A stretch of 64,000 bases of DNA from Clostridia bacterium (lineage in GTDB: Bacteria; Bacillota; Clostridia; UMGS1810): assembly GCA_017481205.1 (NCBI GenBank), contig JAFUPN010000041.1:62001-126000 (forward strand). The letters run 5' to 3'. This document shows, in pieces, positions 48,821 to 58,058 of this stretch (position 1 is its first letter; each line of letters opens with the position of its first letter). Both the position numbers and the translations under genes were made by a program. Below the pieces are notes generated by a model, which had not been told where the DNA came from, searched no databases, and was given only the letters and a program-made list of their open reading frames with translations.

Positions 48821-51800
48821 TTATTCTGCAGCTTCTTCCTCTACTGCAGCTTCACCAAGAGTACATTCAAGAGTTGTAACCTTAGCCAGAGGCTTCATTG
48901 TATCAACACTGTCGATTACAAATGCTCTTACCTCACCGTGAACAAAATTGGGGTGGAAGGAGTAAACCACATCGCCCTCTTCAAAGTCAAGATGCTTTAT
49001 CGATATAAGTTTGCCAAGGTTGTTTATCTGCTTAACTGCAAGGAGGTTTCCGGCCTTTGCCTTGGTTATGATTGTAAATTCACCGCTTGCATCGCCAAGA
49101 ACTGTAATCTTGCCTTCCTCAGCTGCAGGGATTTCGTCAACAACCTTGATAATATTATAATAGTAGTTTTCGCCGGGAGCCGAGATAAGCACAACCGCAC
49201 CGTCAGTAACAACTGCATTATCAGCGAGCTGTTTTGCCATATCAAGACCTGTGCAAACCTTGATAGATTCGTCACTGTCAAGTGTATACAGAGCCTTAAT
49301 ATCTGCAACTGTCATATCAGCTGTGGTATATATAAGGTCGTTTGTTGTGATAACATCTTCAAAAATACCGTTTACTCTTTCAGGAGCAAGGTCAATCTCG
49401 GGATAATCTATAGCCTCATAAATTCTGTAATCATCAGCATACATATATTCGTCGACAGGCAAATATAGTACAAAGCGGATTGCATTAAAGCCGGTTGTAC
49501 CGAACAAGGTTTCATCATCTTCTGCCAGCAGCTTGCCGTTAGCATAGGTATCCACAGTGTTGTCTGCCAGATCCATAACAGCTACAATCTTGTTCCATCT
49601 GCCGGGGAAGAAAGTGTTGTCGGAAACATTAACTCTTGAGCTGATATCTTTATGAGTGTTTGTTGCAAAGTGGAAGCCTGCATTATAGCCCGATGTAGGC
49701 ATTATATTTGCTTCAAATACAATATATTTTGAATTATCATTAAGCTTTGTGCCTGACCAGGTTTCCTGTGAGAATACGTTTGAATCAGATTCATTTGTTC
49801 TTGTAATCTTATATACAGTATCATTTGCCGCCTTGCCTGCAACTCCTGTTACAGCCTCTACAGAGCCCCTGTTAAAGCTTGTGGGCATGGTGTTTGTAAT
49901 AAGGGTTGTACCATCCCAGTTTTCTGCAGGATAGTATGTAAGTGAGCCGCTTTCATTCTCGACTACAATAACATTTCCGTCTGCTACAGCTGCATCATCG
50001 GCAACAAGTGCTGCGTATGAATCATCCTCATATACTCTTACGGTGTAATCTGATGTAATGTCAGAAACCTTTATTTCTGTTGTGAGAGTAAATCTGCCGT
50101 CGGCATCAATATATTCACTGCCGAGCTCGGGCATTGCAAGGTCGGGGAAGCCGGTTGACTCATATACATTGATATTGTCAATATACGCTGTTCCACAATC
50201 CTCGGGAACCTCTGTAACTGTTCCGTCCTCATTCTTTACAACTGCTGCGCCTGAAAGCAGGAGTCTGAGTGTATTCTTGAGTCTCTTCTGGCTTGCATAC
50301 TCTGTACCGAGAGCAGAAGTGGATTTTCCTGTATCAATTCTGTTACCGTTTACATATATAAACGATTTTCCTGTGTTTGCTCCGCCGGAAAAATCAAGGA
50401 CGAAAGCAATCTTATTCCATTTGCCTTCCTCAAGATCAGAAGCATTTATTACGTTTGAAACAGGGGTGTTCTGATCTGTTGCAAGGTACACACTGGTGAG
50501 ACTTTCATTGTACAAGTTGATTTCATATACTAAATATCCCACATAATCGGATTTATCCCATGAATCAAAGCTTGTGGATGTACCCCAGGACATGTCATAG
50601 TACATGGTATATGCCGTCTGATCATAAGTTTTATTCTGAACAAGCTTGATTGATTCGTCATCAGCCGCTTTACCCGCAAGACCTGTTACAGGAGATTTTG
50701 CAGCTCTGACGACATTATTGGTAAATGCAGTGGCATCATCTGCCTGATATACTATAGAAGAATCATTTTCGATAGCTACAGTGTAGTAATTGAGTGACGC
50801 ATTTTCTGCGCTTTCAACTACAATAACCGCGCCGTCATAAAGGACATCAACATTAGCTGTGCAGGATGAATTGGTATATCCTCTTACTGAATCATCAGCA
50901 TTTGCTGCAGCAAGGTCAGATGACTTGGTGCCTGATTTTACTGTAACTATGTTTCCGCTGACAGAAGCAATATCGCTTGAAGCGAGAGCTGCAGGAGCTG
51001 TTGTATCTGCAGGGACCTCTGCTGTTTCATAAATTCTTATATCATCAATATATGCAGTATGATAATCGCCTTCTTTTTCGCCGTAGTTACCTATACGGAG
51101 CTGGCTCTTATCATTAAAGCCTGTTGCCACATTTTCTGCAACCTTAACGCCGTTTACATACATATGTGCAACGGTGCTTTCGCCGGTAAAATCAATATAT
51201 ACCATTACCTTGCTCCATTTGTTGAGCTCAGCAACATAATGACCCGCTACATTTGCATTACCGTTGGTAAGTACAAAGAATTTCTGTGACATAGAGTCTG
51301 TGGGATAGTAGTTAAATTCCGCAACAAGATAATTTGAGGTCTTGGTGTAGTCAAATGCTATATATCCGTTTCCGTCATAGTTGCTCATTTCTGCACTTGT
51401 CCATGAAGTAAGCTTTGTGCTGATATCATTCATGTGCTTACCGCCTACTCCGGTAGCAGTTTCAACAGTAAACTTCTGCTTGGTAAGACCATCAAGAGCA
51501 CCGTTCTTGTTGTTTACAAGATACTTTGAGTCCTCAGCCGGATCGCTTACTGTAAAGTATGTATAATACTCACCGTCACTGCTCCTTGCAACAATAACAT
51601 TTCCGGAAGAAAGATTGTTGCCGGAAACCTTTGCAGCCAGAGTGCTGTCTACATATGCAATGGCAGAATTTGTATCCGCCATGTTATTAATAACAGTATC
51701 TACAGCTGTTGTATCGGAGAGAATAATATTGTTTCCGACAACAGTGTATGTATCGCCGTCTTCAAGATAGGGGAAGAACGGAGCTTCATTCCAGTCAGAC

Positions 51801-52537
51801 TTGTAAACCTTGATATCGTCTATATATGTATCATGAGTTCCGGTTCCGTCACCACTGTAGGCCTGTATAAGAATTGAATTTACACCCATGTTGAACCAGC
51901 CTTCTTCTTCGGAAAGCAACTCCATTGTGCCGTAAGGATTATCAGCCGTTGCTCCCACAGGAACACCGTTGAGATATGTGGTTACATTACCGTATTTGGT
52001 ACCCTTGGGTGCAGCGCCCTCAGTTCCTGCTGCAATGCCGTTGTATAATGTAAGGTCTCCACAGTCTGAGGGGTCGTATACAACACGGACATTATTCCAG
52101 CCGTAGGAGTTATAGCCTTCTGTATTAGGACTTATCTTGTGAGACAGTGAATGCTGTCTGCCCGATAATGCCGCCTGAACAAAAGAGATACCGTCACCTA
52201 CGAGCTTGAAGTTAAACTCAATAATAAGGTAACCGTCAAGTATAGAGCCACCCTCAAGATAGATAGGCTCGCCGTGGTCATGCATCATATAAAAATATTT
52301 GCTTCCGGTTCCTTCTGTTATAATAACACTTTCGTCATTTGCGTCCTTACCGAATGCGCCTTTAACAACATTCGCAGTACCGCCTGAAAGCACAAACGGT
52401 GTTGATGCGCTTGAAAAATCAAAACCGCTGTCAAGTGTTACGGCTGCGTTACTGTCTCCCCAAGCTGAGGCAAAAGCACTCATGCTCATTGAAAACAGCA
52501 TAGCAACAACCAATATAATGGATAATACTTTTTTCAA
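48821..52537 (-). CDS. large exported protein of alternating LamG-like and ~75-residue units
   Basis: 1238 residues from a TTG start at 52537, chosen because AAGGAG lies eight bases upstream and translation then begins MKKVLSIILVVAMLFSMSMS. A TTG at 52555 would put the RBS inside the gene. After the signal peptide (cleavage near AFAS) come four LamG-like domains (WNNVRVVYDPSD; WSKVMVYIDFTGEST; WNKIAFVLDFSGGANTG; WNKIVAVMDLADNTVDTYA), each ending in TAYIDDIRIYE-type strands. Between them lie units of about 75 residues ending GNVIVVENESG-YY-type strands. The C-terminal module ends EVRAFVIDSVDTMKPL. No catalytic residues seen. Consensus promoter at 52573-52601. Probably a surface glycan-binding or structural protein. 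Confidence 0.8.
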   Translation of the reverse strand: MKKVLSIILVVAMLFSMSMSAFASAWGDSNAAVTLDSGFDFSSASTPFVLSGGTANVVKGAFGKDANDESVIITEGTGSKYFYMMHDHGEPIYLEGGSILDGYLIIEFNFKLVGDGISFVQAALSGRQHSLSHKISPNTEGYNSYGWNNVRVVYDPSDCGDLTLYNGIAAGTEGAAPKGTKYGNVTTYLNGVPVGATADNPYGTMELLSEEEGWFNMGVNSILIQAYSGDGTGTHDTYIDDIKVYKSDWNEAPFFPYLEDGDTYTVVGNNIILSDTTAVDTVINNMADTNSAIAYVDSTLAAKVSGNNLSSGNVIVARSSDGEYYTYFTVSDPAEDSKYLVNNKNGALDGLTKQKFTVETATGVGGKHMNDISTKLTSWTSAEMSNYDGNGYIAFDYTKTSNYLVAEFNYYPTDSMSQKFFVLTNGNANVAGHYVAELNKWSKVMVYIDFTGESTVAHMYVNGVKVAENVATGFNDKSQLRIGNYGEKEGDYHTAYIDDIRIYETAEVPADTTAPAALASSDIASVSGNIVTVKSGTKSSDLAAANADDSVRGYTNSSCTANVDVLYDGAVIVVESAENASLNYYTVAIENDSSIVYQADDATAFTNNVVRAAKSPVTGLAGKAADDESIKLVQNKTYDQTAYTMYYDMSWGTSTSFDSWDKSDYVGYLVYEINLYNESLTSVYLATDQNTPVSNVINASDLEEGKWNKIAFVLDFSGGANTGKSFIYVNGNRIDTGKSTSALGTEYASQKRLKNTLRLLLSGAAVVKNEDGTVTEVPEDCGTAYIDNINVYESTGFPDLAMPELGSEYIDADGRFTLTTEIKVSDITSDYTVRVYEDDSYAALVADDAAVADGNVIVVENESGSLTYYPAENWDGTTLITNTMPTSFNRGSVEAVTGVAGKAANDTVYKITRTNESDSNVFSQETWSGTKLNDNSKYIVFEANIMPTSGYNAGFHFATNTHKDISSRVNVSDNTFFPGRWNKIVAVMDLADNTVDTYANGKLLAEDDETLFGTTGFNAIRFVLYLPVDEYMYADDYRIYEAIDYPEIDLAPERVNGIFEDVITTNDLIYTTADMTVADIKALYTLDSDESIKVCTGLDMAKQLADNAVVTDGAVVLISAPGENYYYNIIKVVDEIPAAEEGKITVLGDASGEFTIITKAKAGNLLAVKQINNLGKLISIKHLDFEEGDVVYSFHPNFVHGEVRAFVIDSVDTMKPLAKVTTLECTLGEAAVEEEAAE

Positions 52538-52572
52538 TTTGTACCACTCCTTCAAAAAATATTTGTATATTA

Positions 52573-52601
52573 ATTTTAATCTATATCCTCATTTGTGTCA
52601 A
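52573..52601 (-). promoter_or_regulatory. sigma-A promoter of the 1238-residue LamG gene
   Basis: TTGACA, 17 bases, TAAAAT on the minus strand, 36 bases upstream of the chosen TTG start. Two GTGTCATTTT direct repeats lie just upstream of the -35. Confidence 0.8.
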
Positions 52602-52612
52602 TATTTTTTGCA

Positions 52613-52651
52613 GTGTCATTTTGTTGTATTTTATAAAAAAAGTGTCATTTT
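52613..52651. promoter_or_regulatory. direct repeats upstream of the -35, possible activator site
   Basis: AGTGTCATTTT occurs at 52612-52622 and 52641-52651, 29 bases apart (close to three helical turns), ending about 10 bases above the -35 at 52596-52601. The arrangement resembles an activator's tandem half-sites. The protein is unknown; TetR at 52744 is a neighbour, but its family prefers palindromes. Confidence 0.45.
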
Positions 52652-52684
52652 CTTTGTTTTTCCATGCTGTATTAACCGATTGCA

Positions 52685-52737
52685 GAAAAAAAGCAAGTGC
52701 AATAATCCCAGATTGTGGTGACAATTTTGCACTTGCT
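52685..52737 (-). terminator. terminator of the TetR gene
   Basis: 11-bp arms AGCAAGTGCAA and TTGCACTTGCT with an internal ATTGT/ACAAT hairpin, followed on the minus strand by seven T. It starts 7 bases after the TetR stop codon. Confidence 0.85.
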
Positions 52738-52743
52738 ATTCTC

Positions 52744-53316
52744 TTATCTCTCAAGCTCGGCTTCAATACATTTTTTTATCATCGCAACGGTATCCCGGCT
52801 GTTGTTTAACTGATTTCTGTCTATCATAATTACAGCGCCGTATATAAACGAACGGATTACATATATCTTACGCTCTGTTTCCTCAGGGGTGCAATTATTT
52901 TCTGCGCACAGCTCTTTCACAAGCTTACATATATAATCCGTCATATGACCGCCGGAAATGTGCCTCTCCTCTATACCGTCGGTCTTCATCATAAGCACAG
53001 CATTAAACCCGGGATTTGCAATACGAAATTTAACATAGGCAATGCAGGTCTCGGCAATCTGCTTTTTAAGGTCGCCGCCAAATATTTCCGCCACCTGATT
53101 TTCAAGCAGCTCCCACTGCCTGTTGATATAAAGAAGAATTTCCGCAATAAAATCCTCCTTGCTTTTAAAATGCTTATAGGGTGCGGCGCAGGAAACATTG
53201 CACATAGCGGCTACCCTGCGTAGGGAAAAATCCGCTGCGCCGTGATGCTGCAGCTCCTTTATACCGGCAGTTATAAGCTTTTCTTTTACTGTTTCGTAGC
53301 TTGTATAATCTTCCAT
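52744..53316 (-). CDS. TetR-family transcriptional regulator
   Basis: 190 residues with an N-terminal TetR helix-turn-helix (about 10-58: EKLITAGIKELQHHGAADFS, LRRVAAMCNVSCAAPYKHFK, SKEDFIAEIL) and a helical ligand-binding C-terminal domain. ATG after GAGGTTTTTTC. Monocistronic, with its own promoter, terminator and a palindrome across the -10, so probably autorepressed. Target and ligand cannot be read; neighbours are the LamG gene downstream and the sugar operon upstream. Confidence 0.85.
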   Translation of the reverse strand: MEDYTSYETVKEKLITAGIKELQHHGAADFSLRRVAAMCNVSCAAPYKHFKSKEDFIAEILLYINRQWELLENQVAEIFGGDLKKQIAETCIAYVKFRIANPGFNAVLMMKTDGIEERHISGGHMTDYICKLVKELCAENNCTPEETERKIYVIRSFIYGAVIMIDRNQLNNSRDTVAMIKKCIEAELER

Positions 53317-53332
53317 GAAAAAACCTCATATC

Positions 53333-53357
53333 AAAATAATTATTTACTTATTATTTT
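53333..53357. promoter_or_regulatory. palindrome overlapping the TetR promoter, likely operator
   Basis: AAAATAAT and ATTATTTT arms with a 9-base centre. It overlaps the -10 at 53353-53358 and covers the start point, as expected of an autorepressor site. The A/T-rich arms make chance pairing possible. Confidence 0.5.
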
Positions 53358-53381
53358 AATACATTGACCGGAATAATTCAA
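53353..53381 (-). promoter_or_regulatory. promoter of the TetR gene
   Basis: TTGAAT, 17 bases, TAAAAT on the minus strand, 37 bases upstream of the TetR ATG. Confidence 0.65.
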
Positions 53382-53434
53382 TAGAAAATTTCAGAGTTGT
53401 ATAATCTGTTTTTTAATTGGGCAGTCATGCAAAA

Positions 53435-53463
53435 AGCTGCCTCACTTTTTCAGCGAGACAGCT
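53435..53463 (-). terminator. terminator of the sugar-transport operon
   Basis: Arms AGCTGTCTC and GAGGCAGCT (minus strand, one G-U) with an 11-base loop, followed by TTTTTG. It lies about 190 bases beyond the last permease gene; the R1 repeat is between them. In the plus direction the stem has a mismatch. Confidence 0.7.
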
Positions 53464-53481
53464 CCATTTTTTATCAGGAAT

Positions 53482-53604
53482 TGTAGGGCACAGCCCTCAG
53501 AATTTGCCGTAATTACAGCATTTTCAGGTCGTCGGACGAATCCCTCCACCAAGCGTTGCTTGGTCCCCCTCCCTTTAGACAAGGGAGGGCTGCCGGACCC
53601 TACA
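53482..53604 (-). repeat. dispersed repeat R1, copy b, with TGTAGGG ends
   Basis: It starts TGTAGGGCACAGCCCTC and ends GGGAGGGCTGCCGGACCCTACA, so the ends are inverted (TGTAGGG/CCCTACA). The interior has GGACGAATCCCTCCACC and AAGCGTTGCTTGG, the reverse complement of the copy at 18286-18388. Non-coding and MITE-like. It lies in the 333-base gap between the permease and TetR genes. Confidence 0.75.
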
Positions 53605-53649
53605 TTTTATGAATTATTCATCATTTACTTGATATGTTTTTGGTATTGA

Positions 53650-54561
53650 TTATCCCTTAACACCGCCGATATTTACACCGCCGAGAATACGCTTCTGGAA
53701 TATAACAAATATCAGAAACGGTGGAACACTTGCAAATACCAGTGCCATAAAATATGTGTTCATCTGCAGACCAGGATCCTGCTGCAGGCGATAAATTTTA
53801 AGCGGTACAACCACATTTTTATCCAGCACAAGCAAGGGCAGGAAAAAATCTGACCATGCAAGGGAAAGAACGTTGATTGATTCGTATATAACAATAGGCA
53901 TCGCCAACGGAAGCATAATTCGAAAGAATACTCCGTAATTGGTGCATCCGTCTATCTTTGCAGACTCAACATAAGATTGTGAAAGTCCGTCAAAAGCATT
54001 TTTGAACAGCAATACCGCAAAGCAGTCTGCACCGGAGGACAGCCACATAGGCCAATATGTATCCAGCAGGCTTACGCCAAGTCCTATATCAAATGCAAAC
54101 GGGAAATGCAAATACGAAATATAGTTGGGCACCATACGTATCTGTCCCGGCATCATCATTGTCCACACAACCAGTGTAAACAAAAGCTTTGAACCGGTGG
54201 GTTTGAGCTTGGATAAAACATATCCGCCAAAGCCGCATACCACAATTCTGACAACCAGATTTCCCAGTGACAGTACAATTGTATTTACAAAAGAATCTGC
54301 AAGGTCAAGGTATTGCCAGGACTCGGTTATTCGTGTTATTGCTTTATCCCAGGACATATTCTTAGAAAAAAAGCTAAAGGATGAATATATTTCCTGAGTA
54401 TCCTTAAATGATGTCATAATTGTCCACACTGCAGGAATCACTGATACCACAGAGCAGCATACAAGCAGCAGTATAAATACGGAGTAAATAGCTATTCCTG
54501 AAGGACGGCGCATATCAGAAAAGCTGAGAATCCCGCTAGGTTTTGTGCGTTTGATTTTCAT
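53650..54561 (-). CDS. carbohydrate ABC transporter permease (UgpE/LacG-like)
   Basis: 303 residues from ATG at 54561 after AAGGAGGCTTGTATATT. A TTG nine bases upstream is adjacent to the RBS and unlikely. Six membrane helices are expected, the first near AIYSVFILLLVCCSVVSVIP. The EAA loop that contacts the ATPase reads YVESAKIDGCTNYGVFFRIM. Short C-terminal GGVNIGGVKG. Six bases after the other permease gene. It forms the membrane channel with that protein and uses an ATPase encoded elsewhere (none here), as is usual for this family. Confidence 0.9.
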   Translation of the reverse strand: MKIKRTKPSGILSFSDMRRPSGIAIYSVFILLLVCCSVVSVIPAVWTIMTSFKDTQEIYSSFSFFSKNMSWDKAITRITESWQYLDLADSFVNTIVLSLGNLVVRIVVCGFGGYVLSKLKPTGSKLLFTLVVWTMMMPGQIRMVPNYISYLHFPFAFDIGLGVSLLDTYWPMWLSSGADCFAVLLFKNAFDGLSQSYVESAKIDGCTNYGVFFRIMLPLAMPIVIYESINVLSLAWSDFFLPLLVLDKNVVVPLKIYRLQQDPGLQMNTYFMALVFASVPPFLIFVIFQKRILGGVNIGGVKG

Positions 54562-54576
54562 AATATACAAGCCTCC

Positions 54577-55512
54577 TTAGTAACGATCCTCAACTTTTTT
54601 GTTGAGCCAGAAATAGAAAATTGTAAATACTATAAGTATAAGGAATATGATTACTCCAAGAGCCATTGCCTGGCCTGTTCCCTTACCGCCGCTGTTAAAG
54701 CCATACTGGTACAGCTGATATGAAAGGGACACTGACGCACCACTGGGTCCGCCGGATGTCATGGCAAGAGGCTGCTCCATTATCTGGAACACGCCTATTA
54801 TCTGACGAACCAGATTGAGAAGCAGCAGACCCTCCATAGCAGGACGAGTTACATGCCATGTACGCTTCCAGGGGGAAGCACCGTCAATAAGTGCCGCCTC
54901 GTAAAGCTCACTCGACACACCCTGCAATGCCGCATAGTACAGCAGCATTGCTCCCGGAAAGCCCTTCCACGTTGTATATATAATAATACCGATTATAACA
55001 AAATTCGGGTCATTAAGCCAGGTATACGGCTCCATTCCCAGCTTGGCAAGGAGCATATTGAGAAGTCCGCTTGCATCGGGATAGTACATAAAATACCACA
55101 TAAGCATCGCCGCAATACCGGGTATTACAGCAGGTATGTATATCAGCACCAGAAAACCGCGTTTAAAATGAATTGCCTCATTTATCATTATAGCGATAAA
55201 CAGCGGAGGCAAAAAACCTATTACCAATGACCACAGCACATACTGAACAGTATTCCATAATGTAGGCAAAAACTGAGTGTGGCTCAAAACCTTTATATAA
55301 TTATCAAATCCGCAAAACTCGCCGGGGGTATATGCCTTCATATTAAAAAATGACCATACCACGCCAAGAACTGTGGGACGCCAGACAAGCAGGTACAAAA
55401 TGACAACCATGGGTAGCATAAGCACCCAGGCGTCGATATTATTACGCAGACGTGTCCTTCTCCCGATACGTGTTCCGGCAAGAGAAGCGCTTCTGTCTTT
55501 TGATGTTCTCAT
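54577..55512 (-). CDS. carbohydrate ABC transporter permease (UgpA/LacF-like)
   Basis: 311 residues with about six membrane helices (AWVLMLPMVVILYLLVW; VLIYIPAVIPGIAAMLMWYF; ALGVIIFLILIVFTIFYFWL) and the EAA motif YEAALIDGASPWKRTWHVT. Heterodimer partner of the downstream permease. Separated from the binding-protein gene by 91 bases that hold a hairpin (55543-55563), which would let the binding protein be made in excess. Confidence 0.9.
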   Translation of the reverse strand: MRTSKDRSASLAGTRIGRRTRLRNNIDAWVLMLPMVVILYLLVWRPTVLGVVWSFFNMKAYTPGEFCGFDNYIKVLSHTQFLPTLWNTVQYVLWSLVIGFLPPLFIAIMINEAIHFKRGFLVLIYIPAVIPGIAAMLMWYFMYYPDASGLLNMLLAKLGMEPYTWLNDPNFVIIGIIIYTTWKGFPGAMLLYYAALQGVSSELYEAALIDGASPWKRTWHVTRPAMEGLLLLNLVRQIIGVFQIMEQPLAMTSGGPSGASVSLSYQLYQYGFNSGGKGTGQAMALGVIIFLILIVFTIFYFWLNKKVEDRY

Positions 55513-55542
55513 AGTGAAACTATTCCTTTCTCAAAGGCTGAG

Positions 55543-55563
55543 GGAGCGTTGAAACAACGCTCC
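55543..55563 (-). other. hairpin between binding-protein and permease genes
   Basis: Perfect 9-bp arms GGAGCGTTG/CAACGCTCC with a 3-base loop and no T tract. Its place directly 3' of a binding-protein gene is the known position of mRNA-stabilising structures that raise binding protein over permease. Confidence 0.75.
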
Positions 55564-55603
55564 TCTTCAGTTGCAAAATTAAAATGAACTACTCAAATCA
55601 CAA

Positions 55604-57019
55604 TCAATATGCAAGATTGTCAAGATAGTTAACCTGGAAATCATTGTTTGCCTTTTCCAGAATAGCTGCGCAGTCGGCATTTTCGTCTGTAAGAACCTCC
55701 TGTATGCAGGAATCAAGCACACTGTACAATTCCTGCGCACAAACCGGCTCTTCAGGCTGAATTTCTGCTGTTCCGTTTTCTACAAATTCATTGTATAATC
55801 TAAAATGATTTGGATTGCCATTTGCATATTTGTTGATGAGGTCATATTCGTACTGAACGCTTTCAGCCTCTCCGCTCCATGGCTTCATGCTTTTAATACC
55901 GATAAGCTGATTGTTCTCCAGTGCCACGTCAATCTCTCTCTGCTTGTTGAGCTTGAAGTCCTCTGTAGCATTGTAGTTGTAGCTTGCCTCCAGCCAGCGG
56001 ATAGCTGCATCAATCTGGTCGGGAGTAGAATTCTTTGAAACTGAATAAACCGTGCCGCCGAGAAGGGTTACATGGCGCTTTGGACCTGCAGGCATTGCAA
56101 ACATACCGATATTTTCAGGGTTCATTTCATATTTTGTCAGTGAGGACGGCATACTGCCGGCTGCCATAAGCATACCTGCATTACCGGTAGCATACAGCTT
56201 ATAGTATTCGCTGTTGTTTATAAGGTTATTTGAAGGGAGTACATCGTACTTCCATTTAAGGTCCTTAATGTACTGAAGTGCTTCTGCTGCTTCAGGAGAA
56301 TTGAAGGTTGCTTTCCACTTGCCGTCTGCATCCTGCTCCATAAAATCTGTGCCAAAGGACCAAGCAAGACAAGTAAACATCCAACCGCCGTTGTTCTCTG
56401 ACGTAGGGAACACAAAGCCGGGCTTGCCTGTTGCTTCCTTGATTTTTACAGCAAATTCTCTGAGCTCATCCCAGGTAGCGGGCTGCTTTGGAGTACCGTC
56501 TGCCTCCATGAGACCTGCTGCCTCAAACATTTCTACATTATAGCCTATGCCCAGCACATATGTAGAAACTGGGAATGCAAAAATATTGCCATCATCATCG
56601 GATATTATATCAAGGATTTTGTCGTTGAACTTGCCCTGATAGTTACGCTTGTTGAGCGCTTCTGTAAGATCGCCCACATAACCGGCATCTATACACTGCC
56701 CGATTTCGGTAAAATGAGTAACAAACAGATTTGGAAGCTGATTGCCGGCTGCTTTTGCATAGAAGGTTTTGAGGTCAAAGGTCCAGGTGTCCGGTTCAAC
56801 TTTGACATCAGAATTATCCTGCTCAAATTTTTGCCACTTTGCATCCCAGGTATCTCTGCTCTTGCCTTCTTTTGCAGGATAGCTACCTATGGAAATGACA
56901 GTTCTTCCCTGCTCATCCTTATCGCTTGCAGTGTTGCCGCAACCGGAAAAAGCAATACAGGTTACTGCAATTGCCGTAACAAGCGCTGTGATTTTTCGTT
57001 TGGTAGTGAATTTTAACAT
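55604..57019 (-). CDS. sugar ABC transporter substrate-binding lipoprotein
   Basis: 471 residues from ATG at 57019 (AAGGAGTGTGCATT upstream; a GTG at 57028 overlaps the RBS). Lipoprotein signal with lipobox FSGC near residue 29. Extracellular solute-binding family 1 fold: WDAKWQKFEQDNSDVKVEPD, LPNLFVTHFTEIGQCIDAGY, QPATWDELREFAVKIKEATG, GNAGMLMAAGSMPSSL. It delivers an oligosaccharide to the two permeases downstream; the sugar is not readable. Seventeen bases or so after the aldo/keto reductase gene. Confidence 0.9.
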   Translation of the reverse strand: MLKFTTKRKITALVTAIAVTCIAFSGCGNTASDKDEQGRTVISIGSYPAKEGKSRDTWDAKWQKFEQDNSDVKVEPDTWTFDLKTFYAKAAGNQLPNLFVTHFTEIGQCIDAGYVGDLTEALNKRNYQGKFNDKILDIISDDDGNIFAFPVSTYVLGIGYNVEMFEAAGLMEADGTPKQPATWDELREFAVKIKEATGKPGFVFPTSENNGGWMFTCLAWSFGTDFMEQDADGKWKATFNSPEAAEALQYIKDLKWKYDVLPSNNLINNSEYYKLYATGNAGMLMAAGSMPSSLTKYEMNPENIGMFAMPAGPKRHVTLLGGTVYSVSKNSTPDQIDAAIRWLEASYNYNATEDFKLNKQREIDVALENNQLIGIKSMKPWSGEAESVQYEYDLINKYANGNPNHFRLYNEFVENGTAEIQPEEPVCAQELYSVLDSCIQEVLTDENADCAAILEKANNDFQVNYLDNLAY

Positions 57020-57045
57020 AATGCACACTCCTTATATAAAATTTT

Positions 57046-58044
57046 TTAAGTTTCAAGGTTAAGCCATTTTACTTGCTGTTCTGTCAACTGTATATCTATT
57101 GCGTCAATATTTGCCTGGAGCTGTTGTTTGGTTACAGGACTTGAAAGAGCAAAAACATCGAATTCCTGATTATATATCCATGCTATTGCTACCTGTGCCA
57201 CTGTTATGCCCATCTGTCGGGCGAGCTCTTCACAGCGTTCAAGTCTTTTTATGTTGTTATCACAATAGTAACCCAGAATTCCCGGTTCGTCAAGCACTTC
57301 TTTTGCTTTTTCCGGCTCACTGCTGGAAAAAGCTCCTGAAAAGAAGCCTCGTGCCAGACTGGAATATGCAAAAACCGCTATGCCGCTGTCTGCATACCAC
57401 TGCCGCGCCGGTGCATTATCCGGACCTGCAATGGTAACACAGCCGCCACCAAAGCGTGCATCTGCCACCCAGGGGTCTGCAATTTGCTCTGCCAGACCAA
57501 AGTTGGGACTGGAAACAGTGAAAGGCTGCAGGTTTTTCGCTCTCGCATATTCGTTTGCCTCGGCAATTCTCTGATGAGTCCAGTTGGATCCGCCAAACAC
57601 CTTTACCTTACCTTCTGCATAAAGCTTGTTCATAACATCCACTATCGGTTCCACCGCAACCTGCGGATTGTCTCGGTGAAGCATATATATGTCCACATAG
57701 TCTGTTCTGAGCTTGGCGAGAGAATCGTGGATATCCGACAGTATATCAAAGGTTGTAACCCTGTCTCTCCACTTGTTGGGATGGGCGCACTTAGTAATAA
57801 TAACACACTCTTCGCGGTTTCCGCGCAGCTCCATCCATTCTCCCATTATTTCCTCTCCGTAATGAGAGGCACAGTCAAAGGTATTTACCCCTGCCCGGAA
57901 TACATCGTCCAGAAGTTCATATGCCTTTTTTTTGTCCTCAGCAGTGGCACCGGGTGCAACTGCTGCAAACAATATCGGTGTTGCTGTTCCAAAAACCAGT
58001 TTGGAAATTTTTTTGTCAAATCCGTCAATGGTTGAATATTTCAC
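57046..58044 (-). CDS. aldo/keto reductase
   Basis: 332 residues from a GTG start with GAGGTGATATA upstream. The catalytic tetrad is present: Asp and Tyr in NTFDCASHYGEE, Lys in IITKCAHP, His in YMLHRDNP. NADPH-binding strands FAYSSLARGF and ALSSPVTKQQL. Cytoplasmic NAD(P)H-dependent oxidoreductase, likely acting on a sugar or keto-sugar from the same pathway. It starts 14 bases after the stop of the regulator gene. Confidence 0.88.
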   Translation of the reverse strand: MKYSTIDGFDKKISKLVFGTATPILFAAVAPGATAEDKKKAYELLDDVFRAGVNTFDCASHYGEEIMGEWMELRGNREECVIITKCAHPNKWRDRVTTFDILSDIHDSLAKLRTDYVDIYMLHRDNPQVAVEPIVDVMNKLYAEGKVKVFGGSNWTHQRIAEANEYARAKNLQPFTVSSPNFGLAEQIADPWVADARFGGGCVTIAGPDNAPARQWYADSGIAVFAYSSLARGFFSGAFSSSEPEKAKEVLDEPGILGYYCDNNIKRLERCEELARQMGITVAQVAIAWIYNQEFDVFALSSPVTKQQLQANIDAIDIQLTEQQVKWLNLET

Positions 58045-58058
58045 TATATCACCTCGTG

